A stretch of DNA of 64,000 bases from Caldilineaceae bacterium bin34 (GCA_002238555.1 MPMO01000001.1:1-64000); one strand, 5' to 3'; counted from the first letter of the stretch, positions 9,108-18,494 are shown. Program-made: numbers and translations. Notes: generated by a model not told the origin, from the letters alone.

Positions 9108-10421
9108 ATGAACAGAACCTCACTCCAGCAATCGCAGCTCCTCTTGGAGCTCCAGAATGCACCGGCCAACTCGGTGACAGAACTTGCCAAACGAGTAGGC
9201 AAGTTACGTCCCTCTGTGAGTCGATCGCTCAAGGTCTTGCGGCAACGGAATCTCGTGACCTATGAGGGACGACAGTGGAGAATCACCCCAATTGGTCAGG
9301 AAGAGGCTAACCGCGTCAAGGAGGATCTCGAGGACACAATGGCACGATTCCAACGTTCCCTTACCACACTAATGCCGCGAGTACCGACGCCATTCATGTC
9401 GGTCGGGCCTCAGCAGGCTCTCAAATCACTCGTTTCAATCGGTCGTAATGACCACATTTCTGCCTTCGTAGAACTTCAGCAGTCATCGGTCGAAGGCCTC
9501 AGAAAAGCGATGGAACCGCTGGTTCTGGCACCAACCCAGAATGCCTTTGCAGAGTTTCGACAGTCATTGGTTGAGGATTTCAGAAAAGCGACGGAACCGC
9601 TGGCTCTGGCGCAAATCCAGAATGCCACCCGTATCAAGACGACGCTAACCGCTCAGATCGGACTCGACATGGTACCTGCCTTGCAAGCCCTGAACCGGAG
9701 TCTGGCAAGTGCCATTGATGATGGTATCGCGCTCTCAAATTTGGCATCAACTCCCCTCACGGATCGTTCCTGGTCTCATCTCAACCAATTTCCACCCGTT
9801 TCAGCCCAACTTCCCGCGATCACCGAAGCTGTGGAAGCACTGAACCGACAGATGCCAAGTGTTATTGGAGGCCTGCGTATGTCGGCTCCATCCGACATCC
9901 TGATTCCTGTGGTAACGCCAACCACCGCAACAGCAGCCTACACCCGTTCATTACGCCTCTGGCTTGAAGAAGACTCGCAAGCTGGACCACCTGAAGGGTA
10001 CATTCTTCCAGATTCTCACAACCAGATACTGACGTTTCTTGCAGAGGTTGATCCTGGCTTGGCCGAGAAGCATCGCGGCGCATGGAGCACCTTGCGGCGG
10101 GGAGGACCGGATTCACTTCGGCACTCGGCAGTTTCGATGCGTGAACTACTCCGGGTCTTGTTCGAACGACTCGTACCAGACGAACAACTACCACAAACAG
10201 GAAAAGTCAACCTTAAGGCAAGGGTGCGCCAGTTTTTTGGTGGCAACACTAGCAGCGCGCAGTTTGCAATGAACTTGTCTATGGCCATTGATGGTATGTA
10301 CTGCCGTCTTAATGCCTACACCCACGGTGATGAGACGAATAGAAGCGCACTCCAAGCACTGCACACTTCAGCCGATGGGATCTTACTCTTTGTACGTGCC
10401 TACGCTCTTCGCTCTCCGTAA
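9108..10421 (+). CDS. Winged-helix protein with repeat linker and possible nuclease-like C-terminus
   Basis: 437 residues. Residues 1-70 form a MarR-like winged helix (TELAKRVGKLRPSVSRSLKV, then a wing near RQWRITPIG). A helical linker follows and contains a 27-residue tandem duplication, encoded by 9465-9545 and 9546-9626 (FVELQQSSVEGLRKAMEPL versus FAEFRQSLVEDFRKATEPL). The C-terminal part, about 290-437, has HRGAWSTLRRGGPDSLRHSA, a helical MRELL segment and a final helix ILLFVRAYA. It recalls the domains predicted as pPIWI-associating nucleases, though I cannot confirm this. It starts 39 bases after an IS630 remnant and lies in the defence-rich region. It could be a DNA-binding defence effector or a regulator. 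Confidence 0.6.
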   Translation: MNRTSLQQSQLLLELQNAPANSVTELAKRVGKLRPSVSRSLKVLRQRNLVTYEGRQWRITPIGQEEANRVKEDLEDTMARFQRSLTTLMPRVPTPFMSVGPQQALKSLVSIGRNDHISAFVELQQSSVEGLRKAMEPLVLAPTQNAFAEFRQSLVEDFRKATEPLALAQIQNATRIKTTLTAQIGLDMVPALQALNRSLASAIDDGIALSNLASTPLTDRSWSHLNQFPPVSAQLPAITEAVEALNRQMPSVIGGLRMSAPSDILIPVVTPTTATAAYTRSLRLWLEEDSQAGPPEGYILPDSHNQILTFLAEVDPGLAEKHRGAWSTLRRGGPDSLRHSAVSMRELLRVLFERLVPDEQLPQTGKVNLKARVRQFFGGNTSSAQFAMNLSMAIDGMYCRLNAYTHGDETNRSALQALHTSADGILLFVRAYALRSP

Positions 10422-10429
10422 CTGTCCAG

Positions 10430-10640
10430 CAACGCGCGAGCTGCCGCTGTTTCACCCGCATGCGGCCCTGGTGGGGCGCTGGGGCCGCATCGGCCGCTGG
10501 ACGCGCATCGATGACCCGCAGCCCCTTGATCCAGAACCGGTCTTGGAACTGGCCAGAAAGCTGACCCGGACCAAACTGCGGAAGGGCTACATCGCCCAGA
10601 TCTACTCCTGGCCGGACTGCTGGAGAACGGGCCGTAGGGC
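10430..10640 (+). pseudogene. WGR-domain protein fragment
   Basis: Directly after the previous stop, the plus strand reads a short block with GRWGRIGRWTRI and then LARKLTRTKLRKGYI. This matches the WGR domain pattern: a W-G-R core, then a helix with conserved lysines ending in KGY. There is no good start codon or following domain, and the reading continues into unrelated sequence overlapping the next gene. It looks like a decayed fragment of a WGR-domain gene, a family linked to nucleic-acid-associated proteins. Confidence 0.5.
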
Positions 10641-11480
10641 ATGCAACTGCACTTCTCTGCCAAACATCTGCCCCTACCCAATATCCAGTTTGCGGTGCCT
10701 GTGCTGATTACATGCCTACTGGCCGGTTGTAACGCGAGAGTCGGTGGCGATCGGCCCGATGTGAACGGTCTGCCACCCCGTTTGGATCCCGCTCCTGCTG
10801 AATCGGTGACCGGTACAGTCGCTCGCCTGTCAAAGGACTGGCTCCTCTACAGCCAGCCCCCGGAGATGTACGGTGTGCCCGTGCTCCGCGCCGCCGCCAG
10901 CACGGAGTGGGCAGTGACCAGTTACTGGAAACCGCCAGCAGACATCGCCGGCTGCCAGGGTTGGATCCTGGACCGGGCTTGGTACCGCCTCGTCGCCAAC
11001 GTCGCCCTGTGGAGGCAGTTGCCGAATGACTGGGTTCAGGGCGACCGCGTGCCTAGAGTCGAACCAGCCGCCGGCGCGCCCTGGGTTCGCGCACCCTATT
11101 CGGTTGGTCACGTAATCGATCCGGTTGGCAGACAGGGATTAGAGCTGCGCGCGTGTCCGGTGCTGGCGCGAACCGAAGCCGGCCAGCTAGTGCCGGCGAC
11201 CAGCTGCCTGCTGGACACTGCTGGTCGGGACTGGCTGCGGATCGAGTTCCGTCAGATGGTTCTTTGGACCCTGGCTGATACGAGCCGCGTCCGTAACGTG
11301 TCGGAGCAGGCGGTCAGCTACCGCAGTTGCGAATCGGTGGTCATGTTTCCCCCGCCACCCCACACCCTCTGCCCAGTGGTTGCCGACGGCCGTTTTCTAG
11401 ATCCCCTTGTACGCCAATACCACCGGCTCGATCCGGAGTTCGAGTGCCTGCCATCCAAGGTCCTGGGCGGAGAGCCATGA
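10641..11480 (+). CDS. Predicted lipoprotein of unknown function
   Basis: 279 residues with an N-terminal hydrophobic segment ending in the lipobox LAGC (cysteine 30), so the product should be exported and lipid-anchored. The mature part has several tryptophan-rich segments and about eight further cysteines, including paired ones near the C-terminus. I do not recognise a family. The stop overlaps the start of the next gene (ATGA at 11477-11480), so the two are translationally coupled and probably act together at the membrane. Confidence 0.65.
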   Translation: MQLHFSAKHLPLPNIQFAVPVLITCLLAGCNARVGGDRPDVNGLPPRLDPAPAESVTGTVARLSKDWLLYSQPPEMYGVPVLRAAASTEWAVTSYWKPPADIAGCQGWILDRAWYRLVANVALWRQLPNDWVQGDRVPRVEPAAGAPWVRAPYSVGHVIDPVGRQGLELRACPVLARTEAGQLVPATSCLLDTAGRDWLRIEFRQMVLWTLADTSRVRNVSEQAVSYRSCESVVMFPPPPHTLCPVVADGRFLDPLVRQYHRLDPEFECLPSKVLGGEP

Positions 11481-12193
11481 AACCCATGTCCGAACAGAAA
11501 CGCTTGCGGGCACTCCTGTGCCATCTGCGCTGCGGCCCGTTGAACGATGTACCCATTGATCTTCTGTTGGAGCCCCCAGCCGACACTCGACCTTCCGTAA
11601 TGCTTGTGGCCGAATCTACGGGATCCTGGCAAGTGTTTCTGGGGTTCCGCTCCCCGCTTGAATGGTTCAAGGCCATTGCAAAGTTTCTGATAGGACTTGT
11701 AACGCTGCTTGCAGCCTTGTTCTCAATACTGGAAGTCGACTTGGGTTCGTTGTGGGCAACGGCTTGGAGCTCGTTGAGGGCCTCTCCCCCTTGGCTGGAG
11801 ATTCTTTTCCAAGGAATTCTGGTGCCTCTGGGGATGGTGTTGGCCCCCACCTTGATGTTTTTGCTCACATTGTTCTTCCTGGGACAACTGTCCTGTACGC
11901 GGGCCGCCTTGCGTCTGGATCTCAATCGTCTGCGTTGCACATTGGTCAACGGTCCGAGACGTGTGCCGTGGCGAGATGTGATAACGGTGTCCCCCGATCG
12001 CAAAGCCTGGATTTGGGTGTTGATGGAAGACCACGCGGGTTTGTTGGTGCGTGTACCCAAGGCCGACCGCGATACGCTGGTTGCGATCATGGGGGAGCTC
12101 ATCCGCCACCATCACCCGCACCTACATGGGCTGGCGTCAGCACCGCGGTCCGGTTCAGAACCGACCGGGTCGGCTACCGAGCACGAGGGGTAG
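11477..12193 (+). CDS. Two-helix membrane protein of unknown function
   Basis: 238 residues from the ATG that overlaps the lipoprotein stop. Two strongly hydrophobic segments lie near residues 60-82 (FLIGLVTLLAALFSI) and 112-142 (VPLGMVLAPTLMFLLTLFF). The C-terminal 90 residues are soluble and beta-like, with RRVPWRDVITVSPDRKAW, a pattern seen in small PH-like membrane-associated domains. A histidine-rich stretch sits near 210. No family is recognised; the coupled lipoprotein is the only functional clue. Confidence 0.6.
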   Translation: MKPMSEQKRLRALLCHLRCGPLNDVPIDLLLEPPADTRPSVMLVAESTGSWQVFLGFRSPLEWFKAIAKFLIGLVTLLAALFSILEVDLGSLWATAWSSLRASPPWLEILFQGILVPLGMVLAPTLMFLLTLFFLGQLSCTRAALRLDLNRLRCTLVNGPRRVPWRDVITVSPDRKAWIWVLMEDHAGLLVRVPKADRDTLVAIMGELIRHHHPHLHGLASAPRSGSEPTGSATEHEG

Positions 12194-13291
12194 GGGAAGT
12201 GCCGTGACCAACCGGCAGGATTGGCGCTGGGGAACAGGGGCAGCATGGCCTTGTACCTGGCCACAGGTAGCCTGTACGACTTTGAGGCCGGAGTGTCGTT
12301 AGGCCTGATGGATTTCGTGTGCCGGGTGTACCGCCTGCCGGCGCAGTAATGGCTGGAAACACAGGGATTCCCGGTGCCCTTGTCCATGAAAACCGAAGAC
12401 TAGCCACTCGTGCTGGACGCGCACGCAGAGGAACGACACCAGGGCGTACCGTTCCTCTGAAAGACCGACCTGCTACGGTTTGACTATGTCGCCATCCCGG
12501 ACGCTCCAGAACACCCGCTGAGCCGGTGGGCGACGACCAAGTGCGCGTGTCCCCAGGGCGCGGCCCAGCCGGTCGGCTGCCGGTGGCTGTGGGGCTGGTG
12601 GGCAGCGACTCGGTGCCGGTGCCCCTAGCCCGGCCGGAAGCATAGCTGGCACCCAGCGGCCTGATGGCCTCGACGGTGCAGGGCATCCTTGCCGTGCATG
12701 TAGCCCGGGACGGCAGTCCGCGAGAGCACGAATTTCCCAACAAACGGACTTGGCGCAACCGTCAGGGCTTCCCGCGCCGCAACCGGTCCTTGACCGGCTG
12801 TGGTTTCCTGGCCGGGATGCCGGAGACCGGCTGGCGATTTGCGAGGGCCTGGCTGAAGCCTTCGTCCTGCACTGGCACCTCAACATCTCCGCCTACGGTT
12901 CGCCGGCCACACTGTCTCCCACAACTGGGGAACTGGCCCGCTTGACCGGCTGGCCGTGGTACCTGCAGTTGGGAATCTGGCCGGACCACGACACGAAGGT
13001 CAGCTCCGGTCCCGGAGTTCCGGACGAACGCATTAAATACTGTTGAGGAACTCCGCAGCAACCGACTTGAGACACCCATTTCAATGGCATGTAGATTGGT
13101 CGCGGGCGACTTGCTAACTAAAGACTGACAGCTGTCCACCACAACAGCCCCGCGTACCGGATACGGTCTGTCATGTGGATGCCGTTCAAGTGCAGGCCCA
13201 AGTTCTGTGGCTCTAAATTGTGGCAAGCCATGCAGTGTCAGCGCAGTTGCGAGCACCCACCACCATGCCCCTGATAGTCTAGTGGCGCAAG
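12194..13291. other. Decayed 1.1-kb region without an intact gene
   Basis: Several frames show coherent fragments broken by stops. One, around 12240-12470, reads LYLATGSLYDFEAG, then FVCRVYRLPAQ, a stop and WLETQGFPVP. Another, 12800-13046, reads RLAICEGLAEAF and might be a scrap of a Toprim-like domain. None is long enough to assign. No clear RNA gene or terminator was seen. Confidence 0.4.
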
Positions 13292-14071
13292 TCAGCCCTT
13301 TTGCACCCAACCGCCGTCCACGTTCAGCACCTGGCCCGTCACATTGACGGCATTGCACAGATACAAGGCAGCCTGCGCAATGTCCTCCACGGTTTGGGGG
13401 CGCCGCAGCGGCACGTTGGCATCCAGTTTCTCCCGCATCCAGGTCGCATAGTCCGGACGCTGGGCCTCAACGAACCGGGCGACATTGGCCCGATAGACCC
13501 GTTCCTGCATGGGGGTGTCGACAATTCCGGGAGCGATCAGGTTGCAGCGAACCCCGAATTCGGCCATATCCTGGGCCATGACCTGCCCGAAATTGATCAG
13601 CGCGGCCTTGGCGGCGCTGTAGGGAGGATCGTTGCGGGCGCCAAACTGCCCGGACACCGAGGCCAGCAGCACGAAGCTCCCGTCGCCGCGTTGGACCATG
13701 GGTTCAACGAAGGCGTGAGCCACGTGCACGGCGCCCAGGGTATTGACCTCGAATATCCCCTTCCAGTCCGGCGGGGCCAGCCGCCAGAAAGGGAACCCCG
13801 ACTTGCCGGAACCCAGCCCCACAGCATAGAGGACATGGTGAACAGGTGCCCGCTCCTCGCATTTCGCAGCAACAGCTTGCACCGCAATCCAGTCCGTGAC
13901 ATCGGCCCTCAGGCTGTGGCAGTTCAGATCCGCAGCCACGGTTCCGACCTGCTGATCCCGGTCCACCAGGGTCAACTCCGCTCCGGCGTCGTGCAGGGCC
14001 CTGGCCATGGCTGCACCGATCCCCCTCCCTGCACCAAACACCACGGCATGGCGGTTGGCTACCTGCGACAT
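13292..14071 (-). CDS. SDR family oxidoreductase
   Basis: 259 residues, a typical classical short-chain dehydrogenase. The nucleotide-binding motif is GAGRGIG near residue 13. The catalytic serine lies in LLASVSGQFG, with the YSAAK tyrosine and lysine near 157-161, and the C-terminus ends GQVLNVDGGWV. The family reduces or oxidises hydroxyl/keto groups with NAD(P). It is the last gene of a minus-strand run whose other members are a P450, a second SDR and an enolase-superfamily enzyme, with only 34 bases to its upstream neighbour. It probably oxidises a hydroxyl group of the shared substrate, but the substrate is unknown. Confidence 0.85.
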   Translation of the reverse strand: MSQVANRHAVVFGAGRGIGAAMARALHDAGAELTLVDRDQQVGTVAADLNCHSLRADVTDWIAVQAVAAKCEERAPVHHVLYAVGLGSGKSGFPFWRLAPPDWKGIFEVNTLGAVHVAHAFVEPMVQRGDGSFVLLASVSGQFGARNDPPYSAAKAALINFGQVMAQDMAEFGVRCNLIAPGIVDTPMQERVYRANVARFVEAQRPDYATWMREKLDANVPLRRPQTVEDIAQAALYLCNAVNVTGQVLNVDGGWVQKG

Positions 14072-14105
14072 GTTTGCGCTTTCCGGCAGTGTCTTGGTAC
14101 TGACT

Positions 14106-15371
14106 TCAGCCGGATTCGATTAGGTAGCCGGCGGCGGAAACCCGTCGGTGGAGTTCAACCAACTCCGGGTCGTCCCCGACATCGACCATGGTCGTGGTCG
14201 CCCCTGGCATAAGGACGGGCAGGGTTCCCCTGCGGAAGAACGCCCAAACGGCCGACGAGTTGTGGGAATTGTTCGCGAAATGCACCTGGAGACCGCCATC
14301 CTGGCGGTAGGTGACGATGCGCGCCGGAAGATTGATTTCATCGCCGCGAGCCTTGAACCTGGTTAGGGCTTCGAGGTCGAGATCCACACCAAGCCCCGGT
14401 CCGGCCGGCACGGTCACAAGTCCGTGTCGCACTTCAAGCGGTTCCGTCAAGAGGTCGTGTTCGTATATGCCGGTGCATGTGATGGCCGGCCACTGGGCGT
14501 GGGAAAGCACGGAGCCGATGTGCGCCGCCAGTGCAGCCGTCAGACCGGTGCCCACCATTTGCAGGAAGAAGGGCTGGCCATGTGCCGCAGCCGCGTGTCC
14601 GCCACGCATTACAGCGGAAACCCCACCTGCCATGACGTATCCGTCACATCCGCCGTGGTCAATGCGGAGCGCGAGTTCGTCCGAATAGTGATGGGCCACC
14701 GGACAGGTGATGGCGGCGCGAATGGCCTTGTTGCCGTTGGAGTCCGCAGCCGGGATCGGTCCCTCCACGAGTGCCATTTTGGGGAACCGGTCCTCCAAAT
14801 GCCTCAGCACCGGGATGGCTCGGGGCGCGGACAACAGGAAGTCGTTCCAGTCCGTATCGATTTCAAACGTGTCCGGCGTGGCTTGGCTGATCAGGTCGAG
14901 GGTTTCGACCACGTCGAACCAGGGCCGCGTCTTGATCTTCATGCTGGTGTAGCCGTGTTCGATCGCCCACAACGCCTCCTGCCGATACAACGCAGGCGGC
15001 ATGTCGTGGTCCCAGTGGGACACGGGACAATGGGTTCTGCAGGGTTCGCCCAGCAAACGAGCAACAGGTACTCCCGCTTCCTTGCCTGCGGCATCCAACA
15101 ACGCCATCTGCAGTCCGGCACCCAGCCGGTCCTGCCACATGAGCTCGAAAGGGTTGCCGCCGACCACGGCCTGATGGTCAACGGAACGGCCCCACGTGTA
15201 GTTCTGGATTGTCTCGCCCGTGCCGATGACCCCGGACTCCAGTTCAACGATCGTCACTTCGACTTCGGACCAGGCATGGATCAGTGCCCTCTCCATCTCC
15301 CGGCGGATGGCTTGCCGGGTGGGTACCCACAACAGGCGAGTTTCAACGGAGGCGATGCGCGATTGGTTCAT
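14106..15371 (-). CDS. Enolase-superfamily (mandelate racemase/muconate lactonizing-type) dehydratase
   Basis: 421 residues with the superfamily layout: an N-terminal capping domain (to about 125), then a barrel. The acid/base lysine motif is KIKTRPWF near residue 145. Metal-ligand candidates follow in FEIDTDWN (about 170), LVEGPIP (about 203) and HYSDE (about 230). Superfamily members usually dehydrate acid sugars or racemise hydroxy acids by abstracting the alpha proton of a carboxylate. The residues visible do not fix the substrate; acid-sugar dehydratase is the likeliest role. The genes on each side encode SDRs, which fits a sugar-acid or hydroxy-acid pathway. Confidence 0.8.
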   Translation of the reverse strand: MNQSRIASVETRLLWVPTRQAIRREMERALIHAWSEVEVTIVELESGVIGTGETIQNYTWGRSVDHQAVVGGNPFELMWQDRLGAGLQMALLDAAGKEAGVPVARLLGEPCRTHCPVSHWDHDMPPALYRQEALWAIEHGYTSMKIKTRPWFDVVETLDLISQATPDTFEIDTDWNDFLLSAPRAIPVLRHLEDRFPKMALVEGPIPAADSNGNKAIRAAITCPVAHHYSDELALRIDHGGCDGYVMAGGVSAVMRGGHAAAAHGQPFFLQMVGTGLTAALAAHIGSVLSHAQWPAITCTGIYEHDLLTEPLEVRHGLVTVPAGPGLGVDLDLEALTRFKARGDEINLPARIVTYRQDGGLQVHFANNSHNSSAVWAFFRRGTLPVLMPGATTTMVDVGDDPELVELHRRVSAAGYLIESG

Positions 15372-15523
15372 GGGAAAGTGCCAGCGTGGACGTAAGGTGC
15401 AGGCGGGTGCTGCCGGATCTTCGGCAAGGCCGGTAGGCTACGGTGCAGCGTTCTGCCTGGCTCCGCGATTCTACTCAAGCCAAGACGGCTTCCGGCTGCA
15501 GCCTTTCCGCCCGCAGTCGAACG

Positions 15524-16289
15524 TCACCTGGCGGTCCAGCCGCCATCCATGATCTGCGTGGATCCTGTGATGGATCGCGCATTCGGTCCCACCAGGAACA
15601 GTGCCATCTGGGCCACCTCCTTCGGTTCCACCATGCGTTTGATCGCAGCCGGTTCCAGTATGACCCGTTCGACCACCTCCGACTCCGGCATGCCGCGGAT
15701 ACGCGCCTGATCCGCGATCTGGTTCCGGACCAGGGCAGTGTTGACGTATCCGGGACAAATGGCATTGACCGTGACACCGTAGGTAGCCACTTCCAACGCC
15801 GCCGTCTTGGTCAAACCCACCAAACCGTGCTTGGCTGCGATGTATGCACCCTTGAACGGACTGGCAACGAGGCCGTGGACAGAGGCAATGTTGATGACGC
15901 GGCCCCATCCCTGTTGCTTCATGCCCGGGAGAACCGCCTTCATCAACTGAAAGGGGGCCGTTAGCATGACTTGGATGAGCCTGGACCACATGTCGTCGGG
16001 GAACTCGTCAATGGCACCCACGTGTTGCAGACCGGCGTTGTTGACCAGGATGTCGATTGGGCCGAAATCCGCAACCACCCGGGAACCCAGATTGCGCACT
16101 GCTTCCATGTCGGACAAGTCGGCCTCGACAAACGAGGCACCGATGGCCTCCGCCACTGCCTCTCCCGCGGGATCGATGTCGGTCACGATGACCCTTCCGA
16201 ACTTGGCGGCGAAGGCCGTAGCCACCGCTTCGCCGATCCCCCGGCCCGCACCGGTCACCAGCACGGTGGTATCGCTCGCAATGGTCATG
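15524..16289 (-). CDS. 3-hydroxybutyrate dehydrogenase-like SDR
   Basis: 255 residues from ATG 16289. The Rossmann motif is TGAGRGIG, followed by NNAG. The catalytic block is SVHGLVASPFKGAYIAAKHG with serine, tyrosine and lysine in place. The stretch after it, NAICPGYVNTALV and then QIADQARIRGM, is characteristic of D-3-hydroxybutyrate dehydrogenases, and the protein ends DGGWTAR like that family. It would interconvert 3-hydroxybutyrate and acetoacetate with NAD, or act on a related hydroxy acid. It starts 25 bases after the P450 stop, so the two are probably co-transcribed. Confidence 0.78.
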
Positions 16290-16314
16290 GATTCCGGCTT
16301 CTCCCGCCTGGCGG

Positions 16315-17706
16315 TCATGGAGAACCGGGGTTCACAGTCGACACGGGGCAGTTGCCCGAATGCGTCGGCCGACCGGACATCCTGATTGGGCCGTGCGGTT
16401 GCCAGGTCAGCGAGACTGGCCGGGCCGGCCGCATGGTTCCGCGCGAAAAGATGGCAACGGGTTCGCGGGCGGATACGCTCCATGTGCCCGCTTGCAGGCA
16501 GGCCAGCAGCACCGTCAACACCTCCATGTAGGCAAGGTTCATGCCGGGGCAACGACGGGGACCGCCGCCAAACGGAATGAAGGCATACCCCGCGTCCTTG
16601 GCTGCAGTCGGGTCCAGGAAGCGTTCCGGGTCGAACACGTCCGGGTTGGACCAGTGTTGAGGATCCCTGTGAATCAGGAATGGAGAGATGTTGAGCAGAT
16701 CCCCTTCGCGAACCGCCAGGCCGGACGGCAAGGTATCCGGCTCCAAGGCCACGCGCCGAATGGCCCAGCCGGCGGGAAACAGCCTCAAGGCTTCGTCCAC
16801 GACGGCCCGGCCGTAGCGGAACCTGGTCAAGTCTTGAAGGGTCCAACTTCCGTCCGCAGGAAAGGCCAGACTGGCTTCCTGCAACCGCCGCGCCACATCC
16901 GGATGTTGTCCAACCAGCAACAGAATCCAGCAGATGGTGGCCGACGTGGTTTCGTAGCCGGCCAAGAGAAGCGTTACCAGGTCGTCGCGCACCTCCTCTC
17001 TGGTGAACTTCGCCTCGCCGGTTTCTTCATCGTGGGCCAAGCAGTAGCCAAGCACTGTCTGGTCATCCATGGTCCCTGCATCAATCCGGTCGTACACGAA
17101 CCGGTCGATGGCGGCCAGGTTCGTGTGATAGGCGCGGGTCCACGGCCACGCCCGGGAGGTCAGGAAGGACGGCAGTGCGGACTGCCAAACCTGCTGGGAC
17201 ACAAGATTGTCGAAGGAATCCAGGAACTTCCGCCACCCCTCCGGCCGTTCCGCTCCGAACAGAGCTGTGTAAATCACCCAGCGGGTGAGGGCAACGGCCG
17301 CCTCCTCGACCGTGGACGACGAACCCTTCACCAGCCTGTGCACGGCTTCCTGGGTGCGGGCTTGAACCAAGGGGAAGTATCGGGCCAGCTGCCGATGGTT
17401 GAACGCCTGCTTCAGTTCACGCCGATGGTGACGCCAAGCCGGACCTTCGGAGTTGGAAATGCCCTCCCCCAGAAGCCTTTCCGTTGTGTCCAATCGCTTG
17501 CCATAGGCCTGCGCCCGATCCTGCATAACATGCTTGACGTCCGTCAGGTTGGTGATGACCGTCATCCGAATGGAACCGACCCGGAAACGGGCAACTTCCC
17601 CCTGGCGGCGCCACTCCTGCAGGAACAGGTCGTGCAGGTTTCCCTGCACCAGGTACCTGAGCGCATCCAGGGGGTTGATCAGACGGTACGGCGGATCCCT
17701 CGTCAT
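16315..17706 (-). CDS. Cytochrome P450
   Basis: 463 residues. The I-helix motif AGYETTS lies near residue 247. The K-helix ExxR is EALR near 304. The heme-binding loop is FGGGPRRCPG with the axial cysteine near 386. Bacterial P450s hydroxylate substrates using electrons from a ferredoxin partner; none is encoded beside it. There is no N-terminal membrane anchor, so it should be cytosolic. The C-terminus extends about 40 proline-rich residues past the usual family end, possibly unstructured. It leads a minus-strand run with SDR and dehydratase genes, suggesting oxidation followed by dehydrogenation of one substrate. Confidence 0.9.
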   Translation of the reverse strand: MTRDPPYRLINPLDALRYLVQGNLHDLFLQEWRRQGEVARFRVGSIRMTVITNLTDVKHVMQDRAQAYGKRLDTTERLLGEGISNSEGPAWRHHRRELKQAFNHRQLARYFPLVQARTQEAVHRLVKGSSSTVEEAAVALTRWVIYTALFGAERPEGWRKFLDSFDNLVSQQVWQSALPSFLTSRAWPWTRAYHTNLAAIDRFVYDRIDAGTMDDQTVLGYCLAHDEETGEAKFTREEVRDDLVTLLLAGYETTSATICWILLLVGQHPDVARRLQEASLAFPADGSWTLQDLTRFRYGRAVVDEALRLFPAGWAIRRVALEPDTLPSGLAVREGDLLNISPFLIHRDPQHWSNPDVFDPERFLDPTAAKDAGYAFIPFGGGPRRCPGMNLAYMEVLTVLLACLQAGTWSVSAREPVAIFSRGTMRPARPVSLTWQPHGPIRMSGRPTHSGNCPVSTVNPGSP

Positions 17707-17839
17707 GGCCGGATCCCCAACTGCCTACCGCTTCGTGACGGCCACCAAACCCGCCAGCCCCCTGCGTCGTCAACTGCAGGCCGGCTGAAAGACTGAGGCC
17801 CCCGGGCCGCGGCTCGAACCCACAAACTCGATTCGCGGT

Positions 17840-18433
17840 TTAGGACGGGGCCAACACCAGATCGCATGCCTCGGCAGGCATCCAGTGCTCGTCCTGCCCA
17901 AGCCACTTCACGTTGCATCCAATCGGATTGGTCAACGGCTGCGAGATTGGTTGGCCTGAAGCATGTTCCGCCAACGCCCGTTGCAGGTCATTAACGGTGG
18001 CCTTTTCGCCGTCCCGGGGATTGTCGATGCCGCGCCCGGTGTAGACCAGCTTACGCTCGCCGTCGAAAACATAGAAGTGGGGAGTACGCAGGGCACCGTA
18101 CGCCAGTGCTGTCGTTTGGTCCTCGTCCCTCAGGTAGACCCACGGAAAGCGGTGTTCAGACATGCGCTGCACCATACCGTCGAACCCGTCGTCGGCCGCG
18201 ACGTGCACGCTGTTGGAGTTGATGCCGACGAAGCGGACATCCCGATCCTTGAATTCATCGGCCGTGGCGCGGGTATTTTCGTCGGACCCGATTACAAAGG
18301 GGCAGTGATTGCAGGTGAAGAAAACCACGAGGGTTTCAGCGTCGCCGAAATCGGCAAGTGAGTAGTCCTTGCCGTCGGTCGCCGGCAGCCTGAAGTCGGG
18401 GGCCGTCTGGCCCAGTTCGAGTGTGAACGCCAT
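17840..18433 (-). CDS. Thioredoxin-like / AhpC-TSA family redoxin
   Basis: 197 residues from ATG 18433. The peroxiredoxin-like fold is shown by [14 protein letters not shown] at the start and a CNHCPFV motif near residue 40. CNHCP replaces the CxxC of thioredoxins and is typical of a subgroup of uncharacterised redoxins. A second part (FVGINSNS, then TPHFYVFD with a cis-proline) completes the fold. It likely handles thiol redox or peroxide in the cytosol; no signal peptide is seen. The stop at 17840 leaves about 130 bases to the P450 start. Confidence 0.85.
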   Translation of the reverse strand: MAFTLELGQTAPDFRLPATDGKDYSLADFGDAETLVVFFTCNHCPFVIGSDENTRATADEFKDRDVRFVGINSNSVHVAADDGFDGMVQRMSEHRFPWVYLRDEDQTTALAYGALRTPHFYVFDGERKLVYTGRGIDNPRDGEKATVNDLQRALAEHASGQPISQPLTNPIGCNVKWLGQDEHWMPAEACDLVLAPS

Positions 18434-18494
18434 GTTGGGGCTCCGTGTCCAAAGTGATATGGGTTGATTATAGGGTTCGCTGGCAACAGGTCCG

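Noticed and set aside
9465..9626. Tandem 81-bp repeat considered as a CRISPR-like array
   Set aside because: Only two adjoining units without spacers, in frame, coding for a protein repeat.
10039..10272. Second frame inside the winged-helix gene
   Set aside because: Fully overlapped by the coherent winged-helix frame; no motif.
12664..12945. 93-codon plus frame in the decayed region
   Set aside because: Composition is arginine- and proline-rich with no hydrophobic pattern; a better frame overlaps it.
17806..17825. GGTTCGAGCC-like sequence on the minus strand, similar to a tRNA T-arm
   Set aside because: No acceptor, D or anticodon arms could be fitted around it.
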